NCBI RefSeq assembly: GCF_014489615.1
Contig: NZ_CP060825.1
Coordinates: 6,432,001-6,496,000, forward strand
DNA: 64,000 bases
Source: Streptomyces genisteinicus
GTDB lineage: Bacteria; Actinomycetota; Actinomycetes; Streptomycetales; Streptomycetaceae
Direction of reading: 5' to 3'
Shown here: piece by piece, positions 41,086 to 50,788 of the stretch
Numbering within the stretch: position 1 is the first letter of the stretch
How the letters are laid out: each line of letters starts with the position of its first letter
Notes under the pieces: model-generated
Seen by the model: the letters and a program-made list of their open reading frames with translations, nothing else
Told to the model about the DNA's origin: nothing
The model's database searches: none
Translations under genes and position numbers: made by a program

Positions 41086-42429
41086 ATGCCTTTTGACCAC
41101 ACCGCCCCTTCCCCGTCGCCCTCCGGACCCGACCCCGCCCCGGCCCCGGTCCCCGCCCCCGTCCCCGCCTGCGGCCGGGGCGGCGCGGAGCCCCGGCGCC
41201 CCGTCACCCGTCACGGATACCGCGCCCTGCTCCGCAACCGGGAGTTCGCCGGCCTCCACACCGGGCTCGCCCTCTCCGTCGCCGCGAGCACCCTCTCCGG
41301 CCTCGCCCTCGGCACCCTGGTCGGCGAACGGACCGGCTCACCGTTCCTGACCGCCGTCAGCATGTACGGGGCCACCTTCGCCACCGTGCTCGGCGCGCTC
41401 ACCCTGATGTCGGTCGCGGACGGCGGCCGCCCCCGCCGCACCCTCGTCGCGCTCCAGTGCGTCTCACTGGCGGGCGTCGCCGCCCAGGCGGTCCCGGGGC
41501 TGCCGCTGGCGGCCCGCTTCGGACTCCTCCTGCTGCTGGGCTTCTTCCAGTCGCTGGTGACGGGCACCCGCATGGGGCTGCTCGCGGAGGCCGTGCCCCC
41601 GGAGGGCTACGCCCTGGCGCGCTCGCTGATGAACATCACCGCGGGTGCCACGGCGGTCCTCGGCTACGCGGCCGGCGGCGTGCTGCTGCGGTGCCTGACG
41701 CCGCAGCAGGTCTTCCTCGCCGCGGCCGCGCTCACCGCGGCCGGGGCGGCCGTCGTCGCGGCGACCGTCCGCGAGCGCTCGGCCCGCCCGGCCCGCCGCC
41801 CCGGGCTGCGCCGGACGCGGGAGACGAACCGGGAACTCCTCGCCCACCCCGGCCGCCGCGCCCTCCTGCTGAACCTCTGGGTCCCCAACGGCCTGGTCGT
41901 CGGCTGCGAGGCGCTGTTCCTCCCCTACGCCCCCGGGCACGCGGGCGCCCTCCTCGCCGCGGCCTCGGCGGGCATGCTGATCGGGGACCTGGCCGTCGGG
42001 CGCCTGCTCACCGTGGCCGGACGCCGTCGTGCCGCCTTTCCCCTCCGGCTCCTGCTCGCCGCCCCCTGCCTGCTGTTCGCGTTCCATCCGCCGCTGCCGG
42101 TGGCGCTCGCCGCCGTCCTCGTCTCCGGTGCCGGGTTCGCCGCCACCCTTCCCCTTCAGGAGATGCTCCTGGCGTCGACACCGGACGCGGTGCGGGGGCA
42201 GGTCCAGGGCGTGGAGTCGGCGGGACGCATGACCTGCCAGGGGCTCGGTGCGGCCGTCGCGGGCGGGGTCGCGGGACTGCTCGCACCCGCCACCGCCATC
42301 ACCGTCGTGGCGGCGGCGTCGATCGTGGTGACCGTGGCGTCCCGCCCCTTCGTCGTCCGCGCGGCCCGTGCCGCGGACGCCGCCCCGCATCACCCCGCGC
42401 GGCCGCGCCCCGGCCCCGCCGCGCCCTGA
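41086..42429 (+). CDS. MFS transporter
   Basis: 447 residues from ATG 41086, with CGGAGG at 41072-41077. The 45-residue Pro/Ala-rich start is followed by about 12 membrane helices (for example GLALSVAASTLSGLALGTLV, LLLLLGFFQSLVTGTRMGLLAEAV, GAAVAGGVAGLLAPATAITVV). The GTRMGLLAEAVPPEGYALARSLMN stretch is typical of a Streptomyces MFS subgroup. A drug or metabolite exporter is most likely. A -10-like TAGACT lies at 41028-41033. Confidence 0.85.
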   Translation: MPFDHTAPSPSPSGPDPAPAPVPAPVPACGRGGAEPRRPVTRHGYRALLRNREFAGLHTGLALSVAASTLSGLALGTLVGERTGSPFLTAVSMYGATFATVLGALTLMSVADGGRPRRTLVALQCVSLAGVAAQAVPGLPLAARFGLLLLLGFFQSLVTGTRMGLLAEAVPPEGYALARSLMNITAGATAVLGYAAGGVLLRCLTPQQVFLAAAALTAAGAAVVAATVRERSARPARRPGLRRTRETNRELLAHPGRRALLLNLWVPNGLVVGCEALFLPYAPGHAGALLAAASAGMLIGDLAVGRLLTVAGRRRAAFPLRLLLAAPCLLFAFHPPLPVALAAVLVSGAGFAATLPLQEMLLASTPDAVRGQVQGVESAGRMTCQGLGAAVAGGVAGLLAPATAITVVAAASIVVTVASRPFVVRAARAADAAPHHPARPRPGPAAP

Positions 42430-42596
42430 GCCGTCGCGGGGCCGCTGCGGCGACCCCGTCCCCACCGCCGCCGGCCGCCAACCTCCCCACCTGGGGCCGG
42501 TGTTGGCGGCGGCGTCGGCGGCGGTGTGCGCGGCCGGCCGCGCACACCGCGCCGCACCGTTCCGGCTGTGCCGCGGCGAGGGTGCCCGCGATGTGA

Positions 42597-42608
42597 GAAA
42601 GCGCTTAC
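42597..42608. promoter_or_regulatory. LacI-family operator upstream of the ABC transporter
   Basis: GAAAGCGCTTAC is identical to the 12-mer at 3104-3115 of the pectate lyase promoter and has the same AAGCGCTT core. It lies 31 bp before the ATG at 42640, a repressing position. A typical -35/-10 pair is not obvious next to it. Confidence 0.6.
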
Positions 42609-42639
42609 TGCGAGGCTCCGGATGGGGTGGGATGGAGTC

Positions 42640-44406
42640 ATGACGCAACACGTCCCCAACCACCTGGACCACTGCTACCGCGGCGAGAACCCGGTGCGCA
42701 CCCTCGGCCGTCTGCTCCGGCCGGACCGCGGCAGACTCCTGCTCGCCTCGGCCGTCTTCGTCGTCAAGCACAGCCCCATCTGGCTGCTTCCGCTGATCAC
42801 CGCGACCGTGCTCGACGTCGTCGTCCAGCACGGCTCACTGACCGAGCTGTGGCAGGCCGTCGGCGTCCTGCTCTTCATCCTCGTGATCAACTACCCGCTG
42901 CACCAGTGGTACGTGAGACTGCTGGGCGGCAGCATCCGCCGCATGGGCACGGCCCTGCGCTCGGCCCTGTGCCGCAGGCTCCAGCAGCTGTCCGTCGGCT
43001 ACCACGCCCGCGTCCACTCCAGCGTCCTGCAGACCAAGGTCGTCCGGGACGTCGAGGCGGTGGAGCACATGGTGCAGCAGAGCTCCGACCTGGGCCTCGG
43101 CGCACTGGTCACCCTCACCGGCGGACTCGTCGTCATCGGCTTCCGCACCCCCGAGTTCCTGCCGGTGTTCCTGATCGTCGTGCCCGCGGCCGGCATCCTG
43201 GTGATGCGGCTGCGCGGCAGGCTGCGCAGCCACAACGAGGACTTCCGCAAGGAAGTGGAGCAGTTCTCCTCCCAGGTCGGGGAGATGACGACGCTCATCC
43301 CCATCACCCGCGCCCACGGCCTCGAACGGGCCGCTCTCGGCCGCGTCGACGGCAGCCTGCGCCAGGTGTTCGCCGCCGGTCTGCGGCTCGACGTGATGAA
43401 CGGCCGCTTCAACTCCGCCGCCTGGGTCACCCTCAACATCCTCGGCGTCCTCTGTCTGACCGGTGCGGCGCTCGTCGCCTACTACGGCTGGTTGCCCGTC
43501 AGCCCCGGCGACGTCGTCATGCTCAGCTCCTTCTTCACCGTGCTGACGGGCTCCGTCACCACGCTGCTCGGTCTCGCGCCGGTCATCAGCAAGGGCCTCG
43601 AATCGGTGCGCTCCGCGGGCGAGGTGCTCCAGGCGCCCGACCTGGAGAGCAACGAGGGCAAGGCCGAAGTGGAGCGGGTGACCGGCCGGATCGAGTTCCG
43701 GGGCGTCGGCTTCGCCTACGACGACGCCGCGCCCGCGGTCCGGGAGTTCGACCTCTCCGCGAGCCCCGGCGAGACGATCGCCCTGGTCGGCGCCTCCGGA
43801 GCGGGCAAGTCGACCGTCCTCAACCTGCTGATCGGCTTCATCCGGCCGACCGAGGGCCGGATCCTGCTCGACGGGGTCGACATGTCGACCCTCGATCTGC
43901 GGAGCTACCGCCGCTTCCTCTCGGTGGTCCCCCAGGAGTCGATCCTCTTCGAGGGCAGCATCCGCGACAACGTGACGTACGGGCTCAGCGACACCGACGA
44001 CGAGACGCTCCGGGGTGCGCTGCGCGACGCCAACGCCCTGGAGTTCGTCGAGCGGCTGCCCGACGGCCTGGACACCGTCGTCGGCCAGCGGGGCGCCCGG
44101 CTGTCCGGAGGCCAGAAGCAGCGCCTGGCCATCGCCCGCGCCCTCATCCGCGACCCGCGCATCCTCGTCCTCGACGAGGCGACCTCGGCGCTCGACAACC
44201 GCTCGGAGGCACTCGTCCAGGAGGCCCTCGCCCGGCTCGTCCGGGGGCGCACGGTCTTCGTCGTGGCGCACCGGCTCTCCACCATCCAGGGCGCCGACCG
44301 CATCGTCGTGATGGCCGACGGAAGGGTCCGGGAGTCCGGCACCCACGGCGAACTCCTCGCGAAGGGAGGGGTGTACGCGGATCTCCAGCCGGCGGCCCAC
44401 GGCTGA
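42640..44406 (+). CDS. ABC transporter, fused permease and ATP-binding protein (exporter type)
   Basis: 588 residues from ATG 42640; in-frame ATG 42622 is equally possible. Six membrane helices (about 25-320) are followed by an ATPase with Walker A VGASGAGKSTVLN, the signature RLSGGQKQRLAIARALI, Walker B ILVLDEATSALD and the H-loop VAHRLSTI. The closest type is a homodimeric exporter such as MsbA or a LmrA-like carrier. It would export lipids, peptides or drugs. A LacI-type operator upstream is surprising for an exporter and may link it to carbohydrate use. Confidence 0.9.
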   Translation: MTQHVPNHLDHCYRGENPVRTLGRLLRPDRGRLLLASAVFVVKHSPIWLLPLITATVLDVVVQHGSLTELWQAVGVLLFILVINYPLHQWYVRLLGGSIRRMGTALRSALCRRLQQLSVGYHARVHSSVLQTKVVRDVEAVEHMVQQSSDLGLGALVTLTGGLVVIGFRTPEFLPVFLIVVPAAGILVMRLRGRLRSHNEDFRKEVEQFSSQVGEMTTLIPITRAHGLERAALGRVDGSLRQVFAAGLRLDVMNGRFNSAAWVTLNILGVLCLTGAALVAYYGWLPVSPGDVVMLSSFFTVLTGSVTTLLGLAPVISKGLESVRSAGEVLQAPDLESNEGKAEVERVTGRIEFRGVGFAYDDAAPAVREFDLSASPGETIALVGASGAGKSTVLNLLIGFIRPTEGRILLDGVDMSTLDLRSYRRFLSVVPQESILFEGSIRDNVTYGLSDTDDETLRGALRDANALEFVERLPDGLDTVVGQRGARLSGGQKQRLAIARALIRDPRILVLDEATSALDNRSEALVQEALARLVRGRTVFVVAHRLSTIQGADRIVVMADGRVRESGTHGELLAKGGVYADLQPAAHG

Positions 44407-44477
44407 CCGGCCACCGCCGCGCCGGCGGAACCGGCTTGCCGCCGTTGGCGCGGCGGCCGCCCGCCCCGGGCGCCCGG

Positions 44478-44525
44478 ACCGCCGCGCTCCCCGGGAGGCG
44501 CGACGGCCCCGGGGAGCGCGGCGGT
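44478..44525. terminator. Strong bidirectional terminator
   Basis: A perfect 18-bp stem (44478-44495 and 44508-44525) with a 12-nt loop lies between the convergent ends of the ABC exporter gene and the secreted-protein gene. Confidence 0.85.
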
Positions 44526-44537
44526 GACCGCGCCGGA

Positions 44538-46829
44538 TCAGCCGGTGACGCGCACCCGTCCGGTGGCCGTCGCGGGAGCGCCCGCGCCGTCCGCCGGGGC
44601 GGCGGTCAGCTTCCAGGCGTAGTCGCCGCGCGGGACCGGGGCGCCCGCGGCGGAGGTGCCGTCCCAGGAGACCCGGACGGTGCCCGGGGTGGCCTCACCC
44701 GTCCAGGAGCGGACCTCGGCGCCGGTGCGGCGGTCGGTGAGCGTCACCGTCCAGGAGGCGGCGGGCCGGGACAGCCACCAGACGCCGTCCCATCCCGCCG
44801 CACCGAGGACGGCGGGGGTGACGGAGTCGGCCACCACCAGGGGGGAGACGGCCTGCTGAGGGGCGGTGACGTGGACGGTGTCGTCCGCGTCGACCCAGGC
44901 GAGCTTGCCCGCGCCCGGGTCGACCGTCCAGGTCCGGCCGCGGTCCTCCTCGCCGGAGGCCGCGGGCTTCAGGTGCCCGACGACGCCCAGGTCCGCCGTG
45001 CCCCCGTCCGCGCCCAGACCGGTCAGGCGCAGCGTGTCGCCGTTGCGGGCGGCCAGGAACCGGTCGCCCAGCAGGGTGCCGGCGGCCGGAGCGGGCCAGG
45101 ACCTGCCGGTGGCCCGGTCGCGGACGCCCGCCGTGTCCCGCCCGGCGCAGCTCCAGTACAGCAGTGTGCCGCTGCTCTGGAGTTCGTCCGGTACGCAGGA
45201 GGCGCCGGTCCGCAGCAGGCGGGTGATCCCGCCGTCCCGCAGATCGACGGCGCCGACCGTGCCCGGCAGCCACCTCGACGGCACGAGCAGGGTGCCGTGG
45301 TCCAGTGCGGCGGCCTGATCCGGCAGGTCGTGCACGATCCGGTCGCGTGCGGTGTCCACGACGAGCAGCCGCCCGCCCGCGCGGTACAGCAGGAACTCGG
45401 GGGAGACGGCGGTGATCCGGCCGTCCGCGTGGGGGAGGGCGAAGGTGTCCGCGGGCTGCCGCGGGTCGTCTCCCGTCAGCAGGACGTCGTGCCCCGTCTC
45501 CGGGTCGGCGACCAGCCGGGCGAGGCCCTCGTCGCCGCCGTCCGCGAACCGTCCCGCCGCGAGCCCGCCGAAGTCCGGCAGCGCGGCGCCGCGCCGCGGC
45601 TGCGGGCCCACGCCGATGTCCAGGCCGTGCAGGGTGCCCGTGCCGGACAGGTCGGTGGTGTGCCGGAGCCGCCCGCCGGCCAGCGAGAGCGCCCGGACGG
45701 CGCCCCGCCCCACCTCGGTGCGGGGCGCCTGGCGGACGGGGAGGTCGAAGACGAGGCCGAGGCCGTCCACGCTGAACAGGTGGATCCCGCGGCGGCCGTC
45801 CGCGTCCTTGCCGAGCGCGGCGAACTGCCCGCGCCCCTCGATGAGCTGGTAGCCGGACTCGACGCCGGTGAGCAGGTCCCGGGCGGTCTCCGCACCGGCG
45901 TACGGGGTGAGGCGCAGGGCGCCGCTCTCGCCCTCGTGCCAGAGCACGTTGTCGCCGACGAGGTAGGCCTGGACGGGGCTGTCGGGGGAGCGGACGTCGA
46001 GCGGGACGACGCGCGGCGCGGCGGTGCTGTCGACGCCCCTGATGTGCACGGCGGTGGTGCCGCCGTCGCGGGTCACCCAGCTCACCTCCTCCTGCGTGAC
46101 GCGCAGGCTCGTCGCCTCGCCGGTCACCGGCAGCGGGGTGACCCTGTTGTCGGGCGTGCTGACGACGCCGTAGCCGGGCGTGCCGTCGGCGTCGGTCCAG
46201 CCGATGAGGAGCCGGCCGTAGGCGGAGCCGTACGTGACCGGTTCGGCGCCGATGGTGGCTCCCTCCGGGAGCTGGATCGGGTTCTCGCGGCCGTTGCGGT
46301 ACTCCACCAGCCGGTGGGTGCCGTCGCCCCGGTCGACGGTGGCGAGCACCCAGCCGCCGGCGACGGTCGGGTGCCGATAGCCCGCCGGGACGGTGAGCGT
46401 GGAACCGTAGCGGGGGTCCTCCACGCCGATCCGCACGATGTCGGTGCCGCCGTCCTCGCGGGGCCTGGTGTAGGTGACGCGGTTGACGGTGTCGTGCTGC
46501 CGGACGATCGACTCCTCGGGCACGCCGTCGAGTTCGGGGACCGACGTGGTCCTGCTGTTGTAGGTGTTCGTCCAGAGGTAGCCGCCGCCCTCGCGGTGCA
46601 GCATGCCGTCGCTGCCGCTCGTGAGCAGCGTCTGCGGACCGTCGGCGTACACGACGGGCGCCGGTACGCGTACTTCGGTGTCGTCTGCGTTCCCGGCCGG
46701 TCCGGCGGCGTGGGCCGAGGCGGGCAGCGCGGTGGCGAGCCCGGCGGTGAGCGCCACGGCGATCGCGGCGGTGGACGTGATGCGGGTGGCGCGGTTCGTA
46801 CGGCGGTACATGAGCAGGTGACGGAACAC
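44538..46829 (-). CDS. Large secreted protein with FlgD-Ig-like C-terminus
   Basis: 763 residues from GTG 46829; ATG 46841 and ATG 46811 are alternatives. A basic n-region and hydrophobic core (ITSTAAIAVALTAGLATALPASAHA) give a signal peptide. The main body has repeated beta-strand units with no name I can give, some reading like propeller blades (GTHRLVEYRNG, RLLIGWTDADGTPGYGVVS, GVRDRATGRSWPAPA). The last 100 residues form a FlgD-type Ig fold (TVTLTDRRTGAEVRSWTGEA, then VRVSWDGTSAAGAPVPRGDYAWKL). A short less-GC-rich promoter zone lies upstream at 46840-46915. Confidence 0.75.
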   Translation of the reverse strand: MFRHLLMYRRTNRATRITSTAAIAVALTAGLATALPASAHAAGPAGNADDTEVRVPAPVVYADGPQTLLTSGSDGMLHREGGGYLWTNTYNSRTTSVPELDGVPEESIVRQHDTVNRVTYTRPREDGGTDIVRIGVEDPRYGSTLTVPAGYRHPTVAGGWVLATVDRGDGTHRLVEYRNGRENPIQLPEGATIGAEPVTYGSAYGRLLIGWTDADGTPGYGVVSTPDNRVTPLPVTGEATSLRVTQEEVSWVTRDGGTTAVHIRGVDSTAAPRVVPLDVRSPDSPVQAYLVGDNVLWHEGESGALRLTPYAGAETARDLLTGVESGYQLIEGRGQFAALGKDADGRRGIHLFSVDGLGLVFDLPVRQAPRTEVGRGAVRALSLAGGRLRHTTDLSGTGTLHGLDIGVGPQPRRGAALPDFGGLAAGRFADGGDEGLARLVADPETGHDVLLTGDDPRQPADTFALPHADGRITAVSPEFLLYRAGGRLLVVDTARDRIVHDLPDQAAALDHGTLLVPSRWLPGTVGAVDLRDGGITRLLRTGASCVPDELQSSGTLLYWSCAGRDTAGVRDRATGRSWPAPAAGTLLGDRFLAARNGDTLRLTGLGADGGTADLGVVGHLKPAASGEEDRGRTWTVDPGAGKLAWVDADDTVHVTAPQQAVSPLVVADSVTPAVLGAAGWDGVWWLSRPAASWTVTLTDRRTGAEVRSWTGEATPGTVRVSWDGTSAAGAPVPRGDYAWKLTAAPADGAGAPATATGRVRVTG

Positions 46830-47262
46830 CTGACCCCCCATTAATGTAGTCGCTGACTTCACGGCATATTGCTGTGAACCGAGTCAACAAGCTAACTGGT
46901 GAACGGAGTTGTGTACAGCGGATTCCGGGAGGGCGGCGTGTCGGGGTAATGGAGTCGGCCGCATTCCGGTGCCGGCCGCATGGGGTGCCCGCGGGGCACG
47001 GAAAGGGCCCGCACGGGGTGCGGACCCGGGTCGTTCGTCGGGATCGGGGCGGATCGGGGCGTGGGGCGTCTCGGCGCCCCGCCGTGGAGGGCCGGTGTGC
47101 GCGCCAACAGGCGGAGGGGGCGCCTCCGCGTTGAGGGGCGGGGGAGAGTCGGCGGGGCGCCCCCCCCCAGCAGGCAGCCGGCGGAGTGCGTGCCGGGACG
47201 CGAGCCCACCGCGATCCGGACGGAAGGCCCTGCCGGGCGGGGGCGGTCGGGGGAGGGGTGCC
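46830..47262. other. Intergenic region with promoter zone, hairpin and C9 run
   Basis: Nearest the secreted-protein gene (46840-46915) the DNA is distinctly less GC-rich and holds TTGACT-like and TACATT-like hexamers on the minus strand, but not at ideal spacing. A terminator-type hairpin sits at 47005-47027. A run of nine C (47160-47168) is the longest homopolymer noticed in the window. No gene is seen. Confidence 0.5.
47005..47027 (-). terminator. Hairpin terminator for the DUF2550-like gene
   Basis: Arms 47005-47014 and 47018-47027 pair at 9 of 10 positions around a GGG loop. Read on the minus strand, the stem is followed by TTTCC, the usual look of a weak Streptomyces intrinsic terminator. 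It lies 236 bp after the stop codon at 47263. Confidence 0.55.
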
Positions 47263-47664
47263 TCAGGCGGCCGTCGCGGGGCGCACGGCGCCGATGACGT
47301 GCTCCAGCTCCTCGGGCAGTACGGCGATGAGCCAGGTGCCGTCCGCCGACGCGCACTCCACGATCCGCGCCCGGGGGCTGACGCCCTTCGCCTCCTCGGG
47401 CCCGGCCGGGCGGGTGGCGGTGTGGGCGAGATCGGCGGGCAGGGCGACGTCACGGCCGCCGAGCGAGGGCTTCCAGACGAGCGGGCCGGCTCCGACGGCG
47501 AGCCGCCCCGGCCGGAACCCGCCCCGGCGGCCCGGCGCCTTGAGCATGCACGGCACGCCCGTGGGCGTGGTGACGGCGACGCCCGCCGACCGCTGCCGGA
47601 GCTGCTTGCTCAGCATCCATACGGCGAGGGCCAGCACCACGGCGGTCAGCACGAGCTCGGTCAT
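47263..47664 (-). CDS. DUF2550-like membrane-anchored protein
   Basis: 133 residues from ATG 47664. One N-terminal membrane helix (LVLTAVVLALAVWMLSKQL) is followed by a compact domain (TPTGVPCMLKAPGRRGGFRPGRLAVGAGPL, later LIAVLPEELEHVIGAV) that resembles DUF2550 proteins, though somewhat distant. No function is known. It is followed by a C-rich stretch before the LAL gene ends. Confidence 0.65.
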   Translation of the reverse strand: MTELVLTAVVLALAVWMLSKQLRQRSAGVAVTTPTGVPCMLKAPGRRGGFRPGRLAVGAGPLVWKPSLGGRDVALPADLAHTATRPAGPEEAKGVSPRARIVECASADGTWLIAVLPEELEHVIGAVRPATAA

Positions 47665-47913
47665 GCGCGCATTCAACCATGCCGCGTCGAACATCCGTCC
47701 AGGCCCGGGGCGGCCGGCCCGGAGGCACCGGGCGGGCCGGCCGGGACCCGGCCGTCGGCGGTCGAGGACCGGCGTCCCGTGGGCCGGCGGCCTCGCGCGT
47801 GGGGCCGTCCGTCACGCCCGGGTCTCCCGGCTCCGGCGGCCGCGCTCCGGCTGCCGTGCCCCGGCCGTCACGCTCCTGCGCCCCGCCTGCCCCCGCCCGG
47901 TGCTCCGAGGTGC

Positions 47914-50745
47914 TCAGCCCGTGCGCCGCGTCCGGCCCGGGGACAGGCTCTGGCCCGACTGGGACTCCAGCTTCCGGCGGGCGCGGGCCACGTGCTGCTC
48001 CACCGTGCGGGGCGACAGATGCAGGGTCGCGGCGATCTCCCGGTGGGTGAGCCCGGTCGCCGCCAGGTCGGCTACCTCCTGCTCGCGCGGCGACAGCTGG
48101 TCGCCGTAGCTGGGGCGGCCCCGGCGCCGTTGCCCGTCGGCCGGCTGGTGCGCGCGCAGCACCGCGCGCACGCGGGCGGCGTCCCACACGGCCCCCAGCC
48201 CGGTCAGCCGGTCCACGCACGACGCGAGGTCCGCCACCGCTGCCCCGGCGTCCCCGCCCGCGGCCAGCGCGCACCGGGCGGCGCACTCCGTGGCCAGCAC
48301 CGCCGCGTAGGGACGGGGCAGGCCCGCGTACACCACCGCCGAGCGCCGGAACAGCTCCGCCGCCGCCGTGTGGTCGCCCCCGTCCTCCGCCACCAGGGCG
48401 CGGCACCAGGCGAGGGCGGCGTCCGACGACGGGGCCAGGCGGCCCTCCAGGCCCGCCGCGTACTCGTCGACCATCCGCCGTGCGGCGGCGGCCCGTCCCG
48501 CGCGCAGGGTCGCCTCGACCGCCCACGGCGCGAGCTCCGCCCCCCACACCCACACGCCCTTGTCCCGCAGGCGGTCCCAGGCGGCCGAGGCCTCCGCCAC
48601 TGCCCCGTCCACGTCGTCGCGGACCATGGCCATCCGGATCATCGCGCCGGACGCCGCGGCCACGTGCGGCACGGCCGCCGCGTGGGGTTCGCGCGGCACC
48701 TCGCCGACGAGCCACGCCGTGGCCTGCTGCCACTCGCCGCGGGACAGCGCCAGCATCCCGAGCACCGTGCGGCCGTCCACCGCCATGCCGGGCATGGTCT
48801 CCGCCTCCGCGGCGAACGCCCGCGCCCGGGCCGCGAGTCCGTCCCAGTTCCCCTCGGCCCAGTCGAGCAGCAGCGAGGTGCCGCGCGCCCCCTCCTCCAC
48901 GTAGGCGGCACCGCTGCGGGTGGCCAGCGCGACCCCCTCGGCGAGGAGTTCGCGTGCCGGGGCGAGGCGGCCGAGCCACAGGGCGCCGTCCGCCGCGTTG
49001 CACAGCCCGCGCGCCACGTGCTGCTGGTACGCCGCGTCGGTGGTGTCCCTCGGCAGCGCCTCCAGCGCGTCCCAGGCCGCCGGGTCGCCGATGTACATCA
49101 GGGTGCCGACCCGGTTGGCGGCGACAGCGGTCCTCGCCTCCTCGTCGTCGCTCTGCGAGCCCGCCTTCTCCGCCCGCTCCAGCCAGTAGAGGTTGCGTTC
49201 CAGCGGGACGGTCGACAGCAGCGGCATCGCCAGCGCGGCCATCGCCCGGGCGGCCATCACCGGCCGTTCCTGGAGTTCCTCCACCGCCTGCTGCAGCTCC
49301 AGCCAGCCCTGCATCCCGGCCACCGCCTGGTTGCAGAGCAGCAGGCCGAGGTCGAGCCGGATCTGGCCGCGCACCGCGGTCGGCAGCGACTGCTCGTCGA
49401 GGATCTGCCGCAGCACCGTGACGGTCTGCTCGGACCGCAGGCCGAGAACCGCGCTGTGCGCCAGCAGCGGCGCGAGCCGGGCCCGCGCGTGCAGCGGGAC
49501 CGTGGAGCGCGACAAGGTGGTCTCCAGCAGGTCGATCGCGGCCTGGTGGTCTCCCGCCGCCGCCCGCTCCGTGGCCGCCTGCTCCACCGCGTGCAGCCAG
49601 CCGCGGACCTCGCCCCCGTGGCGGCGGTGGCGGGCCAGCGCCGTCCACGGCTCGGGGCGCCGGTGCGACAGCACCCGGGCGGCGCTGCGGTGCAGGGCGC
49701 GGCGGACGGGCCCGGGGATCTCCGCGTACACGGCGGTGGCCGCCAGGGGCACGAAGTACGCGTAGCGGCCGAGCCCGTCCTCGGTCAGCACGCCCTCGCG
49801 CAGCGCCCGCACCAGTGCCGCGGTGCCGCCCTCGGCCGTCAGGCCGGCCACCGCGCCCAGTTCCTCCGCCTCGGCCGGCTCGTCGAGCACGGCTGCCGCC
49901 AGGGCGACGGAGCGCATCTCCTCCGGGAGGGCGGCGACGCGGCCGAGGGTGAGCTGGCGCAGCCTCGGCGGAACGCCGGCGGCCTCCAGGTCCCGGAGGG
50001 AGTACCGCTCGCGCGGCTCGCCCGTCTCCCGCAGCAGCCCCACCAGGTCGGCCACCACCTGCGGCACGCCGCCCGAGCGCTGCGCGATCCGCGCGTACAG
50101 CTCGGTGGGGCCGCGGTCGGGGCCGCCCAGCAGCTCGTCGACCAGTCCGCGGACCCCGTCGCCGTCCAGGGGCGGGAGCGTCAGCCGCCGCACCGCCAGC
50201 GAGGCGGGCAGGGCCGCGCTCCGGCCGAGCACGAGGCCCGGTTCGCGCAGTTCCTCGGGCCGGTAGGTGAGGGCCACGGCCAGCCCGGCGGGCGGCCGGG
50301 CCAGCAGTCGCCGCAGGGCGTCCCGGGCGGTCCGGTCGGCGAGGTGGACGTCGTCGGCGACGAGAAGAAACGATTCTCCTTCGGGGATGCGGGCAGCGCC
50401 CGACAGCGGGGCGAGCGCCTCCCGCAGGGACCCGTCCGCACCCTGCGGCCGGGCGGCGCCCGCGGGCGGCGGCGGTGGCCCGGGGCTCCGGGGGGCACCG
50501 GCCGGGCCCGGAGCCGGAGGTGCGGTGACGGTCGCGCCGAACGGGGTGAAGTCCACGGCCAGCGTCCCCGCGCCGGCCGAGGCCGCGGCGGCCAGCAGCC
50601 GCCGCGCCAGCCGCGTCCGCCCCGTCCCGGCCACGCCTTCCACGAGCAGGAGCGCGGCCCGCCCCCCGGTGCGGTCGTCCGGGGCGGCGTTCTCCCGCGC
50701 GTGCGCCAGCCACTGCTCCGCCGCGCGCTCACTCACCGTGTCCAC
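47914..50745 (-). CDS. LAL-family (large ATP-binding LuxR) regulator with Arg in Walker A
   Basis: 943 residues from GTG 50745, with AGGAG on the minus strand 9-10 nt upstream. The N-terminal ATPase has LLVEGVAGTGRTRLARRLLA, where the Walker A Lys is Arg, and FLLVADDVHLADRTARDALRRLL as Walker B. A long helical, TPR-like middle follows. The C-terminus is a complete LuxR helix-turn-helix (LSPREQEVADLAATGLTHRE, then IAATLHLSPRTVEQHVARAR). LAL proteins often activate secondary-metabolite or sugar genes. The Lys-to-Arg change may block ATP hydrolysis. No pathway gene adjoins. Confidence 0.9.
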   Translation of the reverse strand: MDTVSERAAEQWLAHARENAAPDDRTGGRAALLLVEGVAGTGRTRLARRLLAAAASAGAGTLAVDFTPFGATVTAPPAPGPAGAPRSPGPPPPPAGAARPQGADGSLREALAPLSGAARIPEGESFLLVADDVHLADRTARDALRRLLARPPAGLAVALTYRPEELREPGLVLGRSAALPASLAVRRLTLPPLDGDGVRGLVDELLGGPDRGPTELYARIAQRSGGVPQVVADLVGLLRETGEPRERYSLRDLEAAGVPPRLRQLTLGRVAALPEEMRSVALAAAVLDEPAEAEELGAVAGLTAEGGTAALVRALREGVLTEDGLGRYAYFVPLAATAVYAEIPGPVRRALHRSAARVLSHRRPEPWTALARHRRHGGEVRGWLHAVEQAATERAAAGDHQAAIDLLETTLSRSTVPLHARARLAPLLAHSAVLGLRSEQTVTVLRQILDEQSLPTAVRGQIRLDLGLLLCNQAVAGMQGWLELQQAVEELQERPVMAARAMAALAMPLLSTVPLERNLYWLERAEKAGSQSDDEEARTAVAANRVGTLMYIGDPAAWDALEALPRDTTDAAYQQHVARGLCNAADGALWLGRLAPARELLAEGVALATRSGAAYVEEGARGTSLLLDWAEGNWDGLAARARAFAAEAETMPGMAVDGRTVLGMLALSRGEWQQATAWLVGEVPREPHAAAVPHVAAASGAMIRMAMVRDDVDGAVAEASAAWDRLRDKGVWVWGAELAPWAVEATLRAGRAAAARRMVDEYAAGLEGRLAPSSDAALAWCRALVAEDGGDHTAAAELFRRSAVVYAGLPRPYAAVLATECAARCALAAGGDAGAAVADLASCVDRLTGLGAVWDAARVRAVLRAHQPADGQRRRGRPSYGDQLSPREQEVADLAATGLTHREIAATLHLSPRTVEQHVARARRKLESQSGQSLSPGRTRRTG

Positions 50746-50788
50746 CGAATCACTCTCCTGGGAGGTTCCGGGGCATTTCGTTTCTTTG

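Noticed and set aside
42627..46844. 1405-codon plus-strand frame
   Set aside because: Runs out of frame through the ABC exporter and antisense to the secreted protein; not a plausible protein.
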